From a virus, in IMG/VR virus record IMGVR_UViG_3300027759_000224, positions 1-36,011 of that record: a stretch of 36,011 bases of DNA. One strand, written 5' to 3'. Both the position numbers and the translations under genes were made by a program. Positions within the stretch are counted from its first letter, which is position 1. Each line of letters begins with the position of its first letter. Positions 7,620 through 16,048 of this stretch are shown here, in pieces. The notes under the pieces were generated by a model. It was not told the DNA's origin, did no database searches, and worked only from the letters and a program-made list of their open reading frames with translations.

Positions 7620-7906
7620 AGACACCAGCGTGGCAGCGTAAAGAGGGAAAGAGTCCATCCGGCGGCTTGAACGCCAAGGGACGCGCCAGCGCCAAAGCCG
7701 AGGGCATGAATCTGAAAGCGCCGGTCAAGTCTGGCGACAACCCGCGCAGGGCGTCATTCCTTGCGAGAATGGGCAATATGCCAGGCGCTGAGATGAAAGA
7801 CGGCGAGCCAACGCGCTTGCTGCTGAGTTTGAAAGCGTGGGGTGCGTCATCTAAGGCTGATGCGCGAGCCAAGGCCAAAGCAATATCCGAGAGGAACAAA
7901 AAATGA
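7616..7906 (+). CDS. DUF6321-like small basic protein
   Basis: 96 residues, overlapping the neighbours by ATGA at both ends. It shows WQRKEGKSPSGGLNAKGRAS near the N-terminus, then KSGDNPRRASFLARMGNM and LSLKAWGASSKADARAKAKA, which match the pattern I know as DUF6321. It is strongly basic and lacks hydrophobic helices. The family is common directly upstream of portal genes in podovirus-like phages; its role is unknown. Confidence 0.82.
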   Translation: MKTPAWQRKEGKSPSGGLNAKGRASAKAEGMNLKAPVKSGDNPRRASFLARMGNMPGAEMKDGEPTRLLLSLKAWGASSKADARAKAKAISERNKK

Positions 7907-10026
7907 ACATGAACGATATGCCAGTGACCACCGACGTGGCCGCCCAAGAGCCGATGGATGACACCGAACTGGAGGCGATCATTGGGCAGGACCTGACCGA
8001 CGCCGTCAGTTATATCGATTCCGATATATCGCCTGTACGGGCGATGGGTACGTCCTACTACCGTGGCGACCCATTCGGGAACGAGGAAGACGGGCGCTCC
8101 CAGGTGGTGGCGATGGAGGTGCGCGACACTGTCAGCGCAATGATGCCAAGCCTGATGCGGGTGTTTTTCTCCAGCGAGAACACCGTCGAGTACGTCCCCG
8201 AGACACCGGCCGACGTGGAGTACGCCAAGCAGGCCACCGACTACGCGAATTTCGTATTCAACCGTGACAACAACGGTTTCATGACCACCTACTCCATCTT
8301 CAAGGACAGCCTGGTCCGGAAGTGCGGCATTGCGAAATTCTGGTGGGAGGAGTCCGAGAAGGTGGAGATCACCGACTTCTCTGGCCTGGATGAGCAGACC
8401 CTGCAAATACTGATGCAGGAGCAGGCCGAGGTCAAGATTGTTGTCAGCTACCCCGACCCCGACGCGCCCCCCATGCAGCCAATGATTGACCCTATGACGG
8501 GTCAGATGCTGCCGCCCCCACCGCCTCCCATGCTGCACGACGTGCAGATCAAGCGCGTCACCAAGGACGGGCGCATCAAGATCATGGCAGTGCCGCCCGA
8601 GGAGTTGCTGATTGACCGCCGTGCGCGGTCCTTTGACGATTGCAGCATGATCGCGCACCGGATGATGGCAACGGTTGCCGAACTGGTGGCGATGGGATAT
8701 GACGAGGACGAAGTGATGGACTACGTCACGTCCTCCGACCTGGACGAGAACGAAGAGTACCTGGCACGCCAGCCATTGGCATCTGGACTCGGCCAGACAG
8801 AGAGCGCAAATCCCATGCAGCGCCGCGTCCTGTACATCGAAGCCTACGAGCGCATCGACTACGACGGTGACGGCATCCCCGAGTTGCGGAAAATCTGTTG
8901 CATGGGTTCCGGTTACAAGGTCGTGCGTAATCTGCCAGCGTCCTACATCCCATTTGTAGACTTCCCATGCGACCCCGAGCCACACACCAGCCCCATCGAG
9001 GCGATGTCCATATTCGACATCACCCACGACATCCAAGAGATCAAGTCCGAGATTCTGCGCAACACGCTGGATTCCCTGGCTCAGTCCATCCATCCCCGCA
9101 CTGCGGTGGTTGAGGGCCAGGTCAACATGGACGACGTTCTGAACAACGAGACCGGCGCGATCATCCGTATGCGTGCGCCTGGCATGGTGCAACCGTTCTC
9201 CAGCCCGTTTGTGGGCCAGGCCGCGTTCCCCATGCTGGACTACATCGACCAGATCAAGGAAGACCGCACCGGCATGAGCAAGGCCGCGATGGGTCTGAAC
9301 GCTGACGCCTTGCAGTCCAGCACCAAGGCGGCGGTGGCCGCAACCATCAGCGCGTCCCAGGGCCGTATTGAACTCACGGCGCGGATGATGGCCGAGGGCA
9401 TGAAGAAGCTGTTTAAGGGCATCCTGTTCCTGATGGTGACCCACCAGGACAAGCCCCGCATGATTCGCCTGCGCGACCAGTTTGTGGAGATCGATCCCCG
9501 TGCTTGGAACGCCAACATGGACGTGAGCATCAACATCGGCCTGGGCAACGGCGACACCAACGAGCGCCTGCAGGCACTGATGATGATCAGCGGAAAGCAG
9601 CAGGAGGCGCTGACGCAACTCGGCGCTCAGAATCCGCTGGTAAGCCCGTCCATGTACGCCAGCACCCTGCGCAAGATCGTGGAACTTAGCGGGTTCAAGG
9701 ACTCCAGCCAGTTCTTTAACGACATCCCAGCCGACTACCAGCCGCCAGCGCCACCACCAGAGAAGCCAACGCCAGAACAGGTGCTGGCAGAGGTCCAGGC
9801 CAAGTCCATTGAGGCCGACATCCAGAAGAAGGCCGCCGAGTTGGAACTCAAGCGCGAGCAGATGATCCGCGACGATGATTTTCGGCGCGACCAGCTGGCG
9901 CAGGATGGACTACTAAAGAAATACGAAATTGAGTTAAAGTACAACGCACAAATCAGCAACGCTGAGATTCAAGCTGTCACCAGCATGAATCGAGAGGCAA
10001 CCATCAACCAACCTGGAATGGCATGA
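7903..10026 (+). CDS. Portal protein
   Basis: 707 residues, ATG 7903 with a purine-rich GAGAGG upstream, ATGA-coupled. The dodecameric portal is the DNA channel and docking site for terminase. Evidence: length; N-terminal GTSYYRGDPFGNEEDGRSQ, followed by MEVRDTVSAMMPSLMRVFFS; a long central body with LYIEAYERIDYDGDGIPELR (about 307-326) and PFVDFPCDPEPHTSPIEAMS; and a C-terminal Gln/Glu/Lys-rich helical barrel-like tail after a Pro-rich linker near residue 620. A second Pro-rich run (PPPPPP) lies near residue 206. Position between packaging genes and the scaffold/capsid pair agrees. A 693-codon frame on the opposite strand here is a codon-bias shadow. Confidence 0.9.
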   Translation: MNMNDMPVTTDVAAQEPMDDTELEAIIGQDLTDAVSYIDSDISPVRAMGTSYYRGDPFGNEEDGRSQVVAMEVRDTVSAMMPSLMRVFFSSENTVEYVPETPADVEYAKQATDYANFVFNRDNNGFMTTYSIFKDSLVRKCGIAKFWWEESEKVEITDFSGLDEQTLQILMQEQAEVKIVVSYPDPDAPPMQPMIDPMTGQMLPPPPPPMLHDVQIKRVTKDGRIKIMAVPPEELLIDRRARSFDDCSMIAHRMMATVAELVAMGYDEDEVMDYVTSSDLDENEEYLARQPLASGLGQTESANPMQRRVLYIEAYERIDYDGDGIPELRKICCMGSGYKVVRNLPASYIPFVDFPCDPEPHTSPIEAMSIFDITHDIQEIKSEILRNTLDSLAQSIHPRTAVVEGQVNMDDVLNNETGAIIRMRAPGMVQPFSSPFVGQAAFPMLDYIDQIKEDRTGMSKAAMGLNADALQSSTKAAVAATISASQGRIELTARMMAEGMKKLFKGILFLMVTHQDKPRMIRLRDQFVEIDPRAWNANMDVSINIGLGNGDTNERLQALMMISGKQQEALTQLGAQNPLVSPSMYASTLRKIVELSGFKDSSQFFNDIPADYQPPAPPPEKPTPEQVLAEVQAKSIEADIQKKAAELELKREQMIRDDDFRRDQLAQDGLLKKYEIELKYNAQISNAEIQAVTSMNREATINQPGMA

Positions 10027-10274
10027 CAGATCAAGTAATTCGCTCTGGCCGCAAGGCGCAGGAACTCATGGAGGATGAGACGTTCAATACTGCACTAAGC
10101 AAGATTGAGAACGAACAACTCTGGATTTTCAAGAGCAGCAAACCCGAAGAATCCGCAAAACGCGAGATGGCCTGGTCCATGTTGAGGGCAATAGATAACC
10201 TCAAAGGTGAACTCACAAAGACCATCGACAACGCAAAAGTGGCGCAGCGTGCGCTGGAACGGGTTAATAAATGA
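10023..10274 (+). CDS. Small hypothetical protein between portal and scaffold
   Basis: 83 residues, coupled by ATGA to both neighbours. Mostly alpha-helical and charged, with KIENEQLWIFKSSKPEESAK and an amphipathic C-terminal helix. No membrane segment, no recognised domain. Position suggests a head-assembly accessory; nothing in the sequence proves it. Confidence 0.8.
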   Translation: MTDQVIRSGRKAQELMEDETFNTALSKIENEQLWIFKSSKPEESAKREMAWSMLRAIDNLKGELTKTIDNAKVAQRALERVNK

Positions 10275-11227
10275 CAGAATCACTCAACATGGACGCAGCA
10301 GTCCAGGCACTCACGGCCATACTTCCCGACGAGGGAGAAAAGTCAACCGACGAGGCGTTATCTCAGGAAACTGAGGCGGCGGTGGATGAAGAATTGTCCG
10401 GTGATGCAGACGCATCGGACGATGAAACGCCTACCGAACAGTCAGAGGAAGATGAGGAATCAGAGGAGAGCGAAGAGCCGCAGACTTTCACCGTCAAAGT
10501 AGACGGTAAGGAAGTTTCTGTAACGCTTGACGAACTCCAACAAGGTTACTCACGAACCCAAGACTACACGCGGAAGACCCAGCAGATTGCCGAGGTGCGA
10601 AAGCAAGTCGAGCAAGAGAGCCAGGCCATCCGCGCCGAGCGTGCGCAGTACGCTCAACTGTTAGGAGCATTGGAGCAACAGGTTCAGCAGGCAGCAGAGC
10701 CTCAGATTGATTGGGACCGTCTTTATCAAGAAGACCCCATCGAGTGGGTGAGACAAAAAGAGTTAGTGCGAGAGAACCAGACCAAGTACGCGGCTATTCA
10801 GAGCGAACAGCAGCGTCTTGCAGAAATCTCACGCGCAGAACAGGCGCAGTCTATGCAGGCATTTCTTGCTCAAGAGCAGGAAAGATTGATGGAAGTCCTA
10901 CCCGAGTGGAAGGATCCCGCCAAGGCCAAAGCAGAGAAGGCGTTACTCATTGAATTCGGGCAGAAAGCCGGATTTCAGCCTGATGAACTGAAGAACATTT
11001 TTGACCACCGCGTCGTGAACGTGTTGCGTAAAGCGGCACTCTACGAGCAGATGATGTCCAAGCGGGGCAACATCAAGCCGGTAGTCAACAATGGCCCAAG
11101 ACCAGCCAAGCCAGGTGCAGCGGGTCGAGTCTCCACGACAAGCGAGTCAACGCGTGCAAAACAACGTCTTGCAAAAAGTGGCCGCGTCCAAGATGCGGCA
11201 TCGGCAATTGAACTTTTATTGAAGTGA
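10271..11227 (+). CDS. Capsid scaffolding protein (putative)
   Basis: 318 residues. Residues 18-75 are extremely acidic (runs of Glu, Asp and Ser). A short conserved patch FTVKVDGKEVSVTLDELQQG follows, then YSRTQDYTRKTQQIAEVRKQ opens a long Gln/Glu-rich coiled-coil (about 100-220), and the C-terminus is basic. An acidic N-terminus, coiled-coil and basic tail directly before the major capsid gene is the usual architecture of podovirus scaffolding proteins. It would chaperone procapsid assembly and then leave or be degraded. Stop at 11225-11227, seven bases before the capsid gene. Confidence 0.82.
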   Translation: MTESLNMDAAVQALTAILPDEGEKSTDEALSQETEAAVDEELSGDADASDDETPTEQSEEDEESEESEEPQTFTVKVDGKEVSVTLDELQQGYSRTQDYTRKTQQIAEVRKQVEQESQAIRAERAQYAQLLGALEQQVQQAAEPQIDWDRLYQEDPIEWVRQKELVRENQTKYAAIQSEQQRLAEISRAEQAQSMQAFLAQEQERLMEVLPEWKDPAKAKAEKALLIEFGQKAGFQPDELKNIFDHRVVNVLRKAALYEQMMSKRGNIKPVVNNGPRPAKPGAAGRVSTTSESTRAKQRLAKSGRVQDAASAIELLLK

Positions 11228-11234
11228 GAACATT

Positions 11235-12197
11235 ATGGCAATCGTAACCAACACATTTACCACCTTTGACGCAAAGGGTATTCGGGAAGACCTCTCGAAT
11301 ATTATTACTAACATAGCACCGGAAGATGTACCGTACCAATCGAACATTGGCCGAGAGTCCATCAGCAACTCCTTGTTTGAGTGGCAGACCGACACGTTGG
11401 CAGCAGCCGCAGCTAACAAGCAGATCGAGGGTGATGATGTCGCCTCTTTTGACGCTGTTACTGCAACCGTTCGCCTGCAAAACTACGCTCAGATTTCGCG
11501 CAAGACCATCATCTTGTCGAATACTGAAGAGGTGGTCAACAAGGCTGGCCGTCGCAGCGAACTGGCTTACCAGATCGCCAAGCGCGGAAGTGAGTTGAAG
11601 CGCGACCAAGAGTTCACCATGCTTAACGGCGCGGTGGCTGCTGCTGGTAGCACCAGCGTTGCACGCGGTACTGCATCCCTTGGCGCTTTCATCAAGACGA
11701 ACGTCGATATGCAGACCAATGGCGCAAACCCGTCATACACCACGCTGCCATCCAGCGCACGCACTGACGGTAACGTCCGTACTTTCACTGAGACCATTCT
11801 CAAGAATGTGATTCAACAAGTGTGGACTGCTGGCGGAACTCCAAAGATTCTGATGACCGGCCCTGTTAATAAGCAGCGCGTCAGCGGATTTGCTGGTATT
11901 GCATCTAGTCGTTACAACATCAATGGTGGTGAAAAGCCTGCTACTTTGATTGGTGCTGTTGACATCTATGTCAGCGACTTCGGCCAAGTTAGCGTGATTG
12001 CTAACCGCTTCCAGCGTGAGCGTGATGCCTGGGTGTTGGACCCAGAATACGCCAAGATGACTGTGCTGCGTCCATATCAGAGTCTTGATCTGGCGACCAC
12101 AGGCGATGCGACCAAAAAAATGCTCCTCATCGAATTTGGGCATAAGGTATTGGCAGAAAATGCCCACGGTTTGGCTGCTGACCTGATTACATCGTAA
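11235..12197 (+). CDS. Major capsid protein (DUF5309/SU10-like)
   Basis: 320 residues, ATG 11235 after GAAGTGAG. Begins with TFTTFDAKGIREDLSNIITN and IAPEDVPYQSNIG, and has an internal QISRKTIILSNTEEVVNKAG segment and ILMTGPVNKQRVSGFAG, which fit the DUF5309 family that includes phage SU10 major head protein (HK97-type fold). It forms the icosahedral shell. A strong intrinsic terminator directly follows, as expected for a very highly expressed gene at the end of a transcript segment. Confidence 0.92.
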   Translation: MAIVTNTFTTFDAKGIREDLSNIITNIAPEDVPYQSNIGRESISNSLFEWQTDTLAAAAANKQIEGDDVASFDAVTATVRLQNYAQISRKTIILSNTEEVVNKAGRRSELAYQIAKRGSELKRDQEFTMLNGAVAAAGSTSVARGTASLGAFIKTNVDMQTNGANPSYTTLPSSARTDGNVRTFTETILKNVIQQVWTAGGTPKILMTGPVNKQRVSGFAGIASSRYNINGGEKPATLIGAVDIYVSDFGQVSVIANRFQRERDAWVLDPEYAKMTVLRPYQSLDLATTGDATKKMLLIEFGHKVLAENAHGLAADLITS

Positions 12198-12207
12198 TCA
12201 ACTTGAA

Positions 12208-12235
12208 GGGATCAGGGAAACCTGGTCCCTTTTTT
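12208..12235 (+). terminator. Intrinsic terminator after major capsid gene
   Basis: Stem GGGATCAGG (12208-12216), GAAA tetraloop (12217-12220), arm CCTGGTCCC (12221-12229), nine pairs with one G-U, then six T (12230-12235). It ends eleven bases after the capsid stop. Partial read-through is needed for the coupled genes downstream unless they have their own promoter, which I cannot see. Confidence 0.93.
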
Positions 12236-12240
12236 AACGC

Positions 12241-12555
12241 ATGAAAAATCAAATATTTGACGAGAACAAGGAAGCGGGTATCACCCGCTTTTGGCATTTC
12301 GATGATGAAACTGGTCAAGCAACAATTCAGACTCAGCAGGATGTCACAGCAGTTGTTGAAGCAAACAAGACAGATTTCAATAAAGTAGATGAGCGCGCAA
12401 ACTGGAAAGGCGAGTGGCATCACGTCGCCAGCATTCCAGAAGGCGTCTACTACAAACTCAAGGCCGAGGGCAAGCTGGACGATCAGGCGTACATGAAACG
12501 CTGGCTCAATGACCCGGACAACAGATTTTTCAGAACGAGACCTGGACAAGTATGA
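12241..12555 (+). CDS. Conserved hypothetical phage protein
   Basis: 104 residues. ATG 12241 starts just six bases after the terminator T-run, without a Shine-Dalgarno, so this start is uncertain. Contains ITRFWHFDDETGQATIQTQQ and ends with DDQAYMKRWLNDPDNRFF plus RTRPGQV. This is a small soluble protein type that I associate with the region between capsid and adaptor genes in podovirus-like phages. No function is known to me. Its stop overlaps the next ATG. Confidence 0.75.
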   Translation: MKNQIFDENKEAGITRFWHFDDETGQATIQTQQDVTAVVEANKTDFNKVDERANWKGEWHHVASIPEGVYYKLKAEGKLDDQAYMKRWLNDPDNRFFRTRPGQV

Positions 12556-13217
12556 ACAACTACATTGCAGTCTGCACCCCAGCCCGTGACATGGTTCACG
12601 CCAACTTCACCTATTGCTTGGTGAATATGGTCTGCTACCACACGCTGAACACGACAGATGCAGTGAGTTTGAAAATCATGCAGGGTACGTTGATACAGAA
12701 CCAGCGTGCTGACCTGGCGCTGGATGCGATGGCCGAGGGCTGCAGCCATATCCTGTTCATCGACTCAGACATGACGTTCCCGCAGGACATGATTGAGCGC
12801 CTGCTAAAGCACGACCTGGACATCGTGGCGACCAACTGCGCGCGCAGACGCATCCCTACCGGTCCGACTGCGCAGAAGTACGGTCCGGACGGTGAGCGCG
12901 AATTGGTCTACACGATGCCAGAGTCAACAGGCATTGAGGAAGTTGGCAGCATCGGAATGGGCGTGATGCTAATCAAGCGCAACGTCTTTGAGAAGCTGAC
13001 AGAACCCTGGTTCGAGACGCCCTGGCGCACCGATAAGCGCGGCTACATCGGAGAGGACATCTTCTTCTGCCGCAAGGCGCAGGACGCAGGGTATAAAATC
13101 TACATAGACCACGACGTGAGCAAAGAGATAGGCCACATCGGGACGTTTGAATTCAAGCACGACCACACCTGGATGATGCGCGACATCGAGAAGGAAAAGG
13201 CAGAGCATGGCACTTAG
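12552..13217 (+). CDS. Glycosyltransferase-like protein (GT-A type), second of two
   Basis: 221 residues, coupled by ATGA. IAVCTPARDMVHANFTYCLV at the start is a typical GT-A opening. HILFIDSDMTFPQDMIERLL (about 66-85) gives the DxD metal/nucleotide-sugar motif, and VGSIGMGVMLIKRNVFEKL plus YIGEDIFFCRKAQDAGYKIY gives the acceptor-side acidic E-D. This is a stronger glycosyltransferase candidate than the gene at 6906. It lies inside the virion-structure operon and overlaps the adaptor gene by 11 bp, so the acceptor is probably a virion component. That is inference; sugar and acceptor are unknown. Confidence 0.82.
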   Translation: MNNYIAVCTPARDMVHANFTYCLVNMVCYHTLNTTDAVSLKIMQGTLIQNQRADLALDAMAEGCSHILFIDSDMTFPQDMIERLLKHDLDIVATNCARRRIPTGPTAQKYGPDGERELVYTMPESTGIEEVGSIGMGVMLIKRNVFEKLTEPWFETPWRTDKRGYIGEDIFFCRKAQDAGYKIYIDHDVSKEIGHIGTFEFKHDHTWMMRDIEKEKAEHGT

Positions 13218-13827
13218 CACCTACGCTGAACTGAAAGCCTCGGTGGCCGACTGGCTCAACCGTAGCGATCTCACGTCTGCCATCACCGACTTTGTATCTC
13301 TCGCGGAATCCCAGATGGAGCGCACTCTGCGCACCACCCAGATGATTACCCGCGCAACGGCCACCATTGACGCCGAGTACAACGCAACGCCAGGCGACTT
13401 CTTGGAGGCGCGGACGTTCAAGATGGACACCAACCCCGTCACGCCATTGCAGTTTGAGACCATCGACAGCCTGGACAACTTGCTGACCCAGTACACCTCC
13501 AGTGGTAAGCCTCTGTTCTTTGGCATTGTCGGGTCACAGATTCGCGTTGTTCCTATCCCTGATTCCAGTTACACGGGCGAGTTGATCTACTACAGCAAAC
13601 TTGCCAAGCTGTCCACGTCCAACACCACCAACTGGCTGCTCACCAAAGCGCCTGACGTGTACCTGTACGGGTCACTGCTCCAGGCCGCGCCCTACCTACA
13701 GGATGACGCGCGAATCCAAGTGTGGGCTGGCCTGTACCAGCGAGGTATTGAGGAACTGCAAATTGCAGATGAGCGCGGTGCTACTACCGGTGGCGTGCTG
13801 AAGTCACGCGCCAGGTCTTTCGGTTAA
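13207..13827 (+). CDS. Head-tail adaptor (neck) protein, SU10 adaptor/P22 gp4-like
   Basis: 206 residues. TYAELKASVADWLNRSDLTS followed by ITDFVSLAESQMERTLRTTQ is the N-terminal pattern of podovirus adaptor proteins that bind below the portal. A beta-rich middle (GIVGSQIRVVPIPDSSYTGE) and a helical C-terminus (APYLQDDARIQVWAGLYQRG) complete the family shape. It would connect the portal ring to the tail hub. Position after the capsid gene agrees. Confidence 0.7.
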   Translation: MALSTYAELKASVADWLNRSDLTSAITDFVSLAESQMERTLRTTQMITRATATIDAEYNATPGDFLEARTFKMDTNPVTPLQFETIDSLDNLLTQYTSSGKPLFFGIVGSQIRVVPIPDSSYTGELIYYSKLAKLSTSNTTNWLLTKAPDVYLYGSLLQAAPYLQDDARIQVWAGLYQRGIEELQIADERGATTGGVLKSRARSFG

Positions 13828-13852
13828 AATTTTCCCAGTTTTGGAGAACAAA

Positions 13853-14407
13853 ATGCAATCTGAACGCATCAACAGTAAAGACGCCGCAAGCGTAGCAATT
13901 TCGCGCCAATCCTCTATGGATGAAAGCATCGGCATTACCGGCTCTTACGAGTTGACTTGCTTTGACAAGGATGGCAATCTGAAGTGGTCAGAGCCAATCA
14001 AAAACCTAGTGGTGACGGTTGGCAAGAACGACCTGCTGGACAAGTATTTTGCTGGCTCTGCCTACACCGCAGCATGGTACGTTGCCCTGGTTGATGGAGC
14101 GTCTACCCCTACCTATGCCGCTGGTGACACCATGTCCTCGCACGCTGGCTGGAGCGAGACAGTGCCCTACTCCAACTCCACTCGCCCGTCGGTTGCATGG
14201 AACTCGGCATCTGCTGGCTCAAAGGTGTCTACGGCAACGTCTTTCACGATCAACGCCACGGCTACAGTGGCTGGCGCATTCCTGACCACCAGCAGCACTA
14301 AATCAGGTACTGCTGGCACTTTGTACTCTGCTGGTAGCTTTACCGGTGGCAACCGTTCTATCGCGTCTGGCGACACGCTGAACGTCACCTACACCGCATC
14401 GGTCTAA
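13853..14407 (+). CDS. Putative virion structural protein
   Basis: 184 residues, ATG 13853 with GGAG at 13843-13846. The N-terminal part has GSYELTCFDKDGNLKWSEPI, then KNLVVTVGKNDLLDKYFAGS and TAAWYVALVDG, a pattern recurring in phage structural proteins near fibres. The C-terminal half is Ser/Thr/Ala/Gly-rich beta-type sequence. It may decorate the head or tail; I do not know an experimentally studied homologue. Confidence 0.7.
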   Translation: MQSERINSKDAASVAISRQSSMDESIGITGSYELTCFDKDGNLKWSEPIKNLVVTVGKNDLLDKYFAGSAYTAAWYVALVDGASTPTYAAGDTMSSHAGWSETVPYSNSTRPSVAWNSASAGSKVSTATSFTINATATVAGAFLTTSSTKSGTAGTLYSAGSFTGGNRSIASGDTLNVTYTASV

Positions 14408-14417
14408 GGAGTCAGAT

Positions 14418-14594
14418 ATGGCGTTCAAGACAGGCGATAGCGTGACCATCAAGGGTACATCCATGAGCGGAACGATTGTGGTCGGAGCAGTTGTGGATGA
14501 TGAGTCCACCTTGCTGTTCAAGGTCCAATACACCGATCAATCAAACCAGGCACAAGAGCGTTTCTTCAAAGAAAACGAACTTGTTGCAAGCTGA
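14418..14594 (+). CDS. Small hypothetical protein, beta-rich
   Basis: 58 residues, ATG 14418 with AAGGAG (14406-14411) six bases upstream. Sequence alternates short strands (FKTGDSVTIKGTSMSGTIVV) and ends with ERFFKENELVAS, compatible with a small SH3-like barrel. It lies between a structural protein gene and the receptor-binding fibre gene. No known function. Confidence 0.75.
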   Translation: MAFKTGDSVTIKGTSMSGTIVVGAVVDDESTLLFKVQYTDQSNQAQERFFKENELVAS

Positions 14595-14610
14595 CCTATA
14601 GGAGTCTTCA

Positions 14611-15888
14611 ATGGCTCTAGTCCTTGATGATCGCGTACAGGAGACCAGTACAACTACTGGCACTGGAACCTTAACGCTTGCCGGAGCAACACCTGGTTAT
14701 CAGTCATTTTCTGCAATTGGTAACGGTAACACAACGTATTACAACATCACAGACGGAACAAATTGGGAGGTCGGGATTGGAACCTATACTTCTTCCGGAA
14801 CAACTCTTAGTAGAGACACTGTTTTATCTTCATCCAATAGCGGATCGCTAGTTAATTTTTCTGCTGGAAGCAAAAACGTATTTTGCACATATCCAGCAAG
14901 CAAAGCAGTTTATACAGATACTCCAAGCAGTTTTGGTTTTAAAAATCGTTTAATTAACGGTTTAATGCAAATTGCTCAACGAGCAACTTCTGGAACATCT
15001 GGATCTTCTGTTCCAACTACTGCTCCTACATACCCATCTGTAGACCGCTGGTATGCTTATGCTACAGGCGCAACGGTTACTGTTGCTAGGGTAGCTGGCT
15101 CTAATGCAAACCAGTACAACATACAGGCCACAGGAGCGGCTTCTGTTACGGCAGTTGGAATAGGACAGCGTATTGAGCAATTGAACTGCTATGACATGGC
15201 TGGCAGCACTGCCACGTTATCTGTCAACATTTCTAATTCATTGTTGACTACGGTAACTTGGACTGCAAGTTACGCTACCAGCGCAGATACATGGTCTTCA
15301 AAAACGCAAATTGCTACTGGAACATTTACAGTTACTTCTACGCTCAAAAATTACACTGTAAAAATTAGCATACCAGCGGCAGCTACTACCGGAATTGAAA
15401 TTTTATTCACTGTAGGCGCTCAGACTAGCGGAACTTGGGTTATTGGAAATGCACAACTAGAAAAAGGAAGTGTAGCAACGACATATGATTACAGGCCATA
15501 TAGTATTGAATTGCAACTATGTCAAAGATATTTTGAAAAATCATTCTCCATAAATACAGAAGTTGCAAATGGTGTCGGACAAAATGCTACTGATGGATGC
15601 ATGGATACATTATTTAATGCTTATTCTACGCAAGAAGGGTTTTTTAGCCAAGTGACATTCCAAGTATCCAAGAGAAATTCTCCTACAATAACTTACTACA
15701 GAGCAGGAAATGGTGTAACTAATGGAGTGTGGGCAGTATATGATTCTGCATGGACAAGTGTGACTTCAATAGCCACAACAACTTGCAACACATCTGGATT
15801 TTTAGCAACCGGTTCACGCTCTGGTGCCTATACAACAAAATCTGCTTATCTTGGTACTGGTAATTGGACGGCTAATTCTGAGTTGTAA
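14611..15888 (+). CDS. Tail fibre / receptor-binding protein with carbohydrate-binding-like domain
   Basis: 425 residues, AGGAG upstream of ATG 14611. The N-terminal part (1-105) is a particle-attachment type region with [20 protein letters not shown] and [13 protein letters not shown]. From [17 protein letters not shown] (about 112) to [16 protein letters not shown] (about 283-298) it resembles a jelly-roll carbohydrate-binding module seen in phage tail proteins, ending in the typical [12 protein letters not shown]. The DNA is visibly richer in A/T than neighbouring capsid genes, suggesting exchange of the receptor-binding module. It likely determines host range. The domain call is by resemblance. 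Confidence 0.75.
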   Translation: MALVLDDRVQETSTTTGTGTLTLAGATPGYQSFSAIGNGNTTYYNITDGTNWEVGIGTYTSSGTTLSRDTVLSSSNSGSLVNFSAGSKNVFCTYPASKAVYTDTPSSFGFKNRLINGLMQIAQRATSGTSGSSVPTTAPTYPSVDRWYAYATGATVTVARVAGSNANQYNIQATGAASVTAVGIGQRIEQLNCYDMAGSTATLSVNISNSLLTTVTWTASYATSADTWSSKTQIATGTFTVTSTLKNYTVKISIPAAATTGIEILFTVGAQTSGTWVIGNAQLEKGSVATTYDYRPYSIELQLCQRYFEKSFSINTEVANGVGQNATDGCMDTLFNAYSTQEGFFSQVTFQVSKRNSPTITYYRAGNGVTNGVWAVYDSAWTSVTSIATTTCNTSGFLATGSRSGAYTTKSAYLGTGNWTANSEL

Positions 15889-15890
15889 AA

Positions 15891-16046
15891 ATGTATAAGT
15901 TAATTAAAAATCCAATGACTAATGAAGTTTGTGTAATTCAACGGTTATCTGATAATGCTCAAATCCCATTTGACAATGCCAATTCAGATTACCAGCAATA
16001 TCTAGAATGGCTTGCTGAAGGCAATACGCCGTTACCGGCTGATTAA
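15891..16046 (+). CDS. Small fibre-associated protein
   Basis: 51 residues, ATG 15891, two bases after the fibre stop. [20 protein letters not shown] and [20 protein letters not shown] plus TPLPAD match a short phage protein repeatedly found next to tail fibre genes. It may assist fibre folding or be a small virion component; the function is unknown to me. It shares the A/T-rich composition of the fibre gene. Confidence 0.8.
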   Translation: MYKLIKNPMTNEVCVIQRLSDNAQIPFDNANSDYQQYLEWLAEGNTPLPAD

Positions 16047-16048
16047 CC

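Noticed and set aside
7537-9618. 693-codon open frame on the minus strand opposite the portal gene
   Set aside because: His/Val/Leu/Gly-rich composition typical of the antisense of a GC-biased coding strand; it crosses three coupled real genes and shows no family resemblance or ribosome site.
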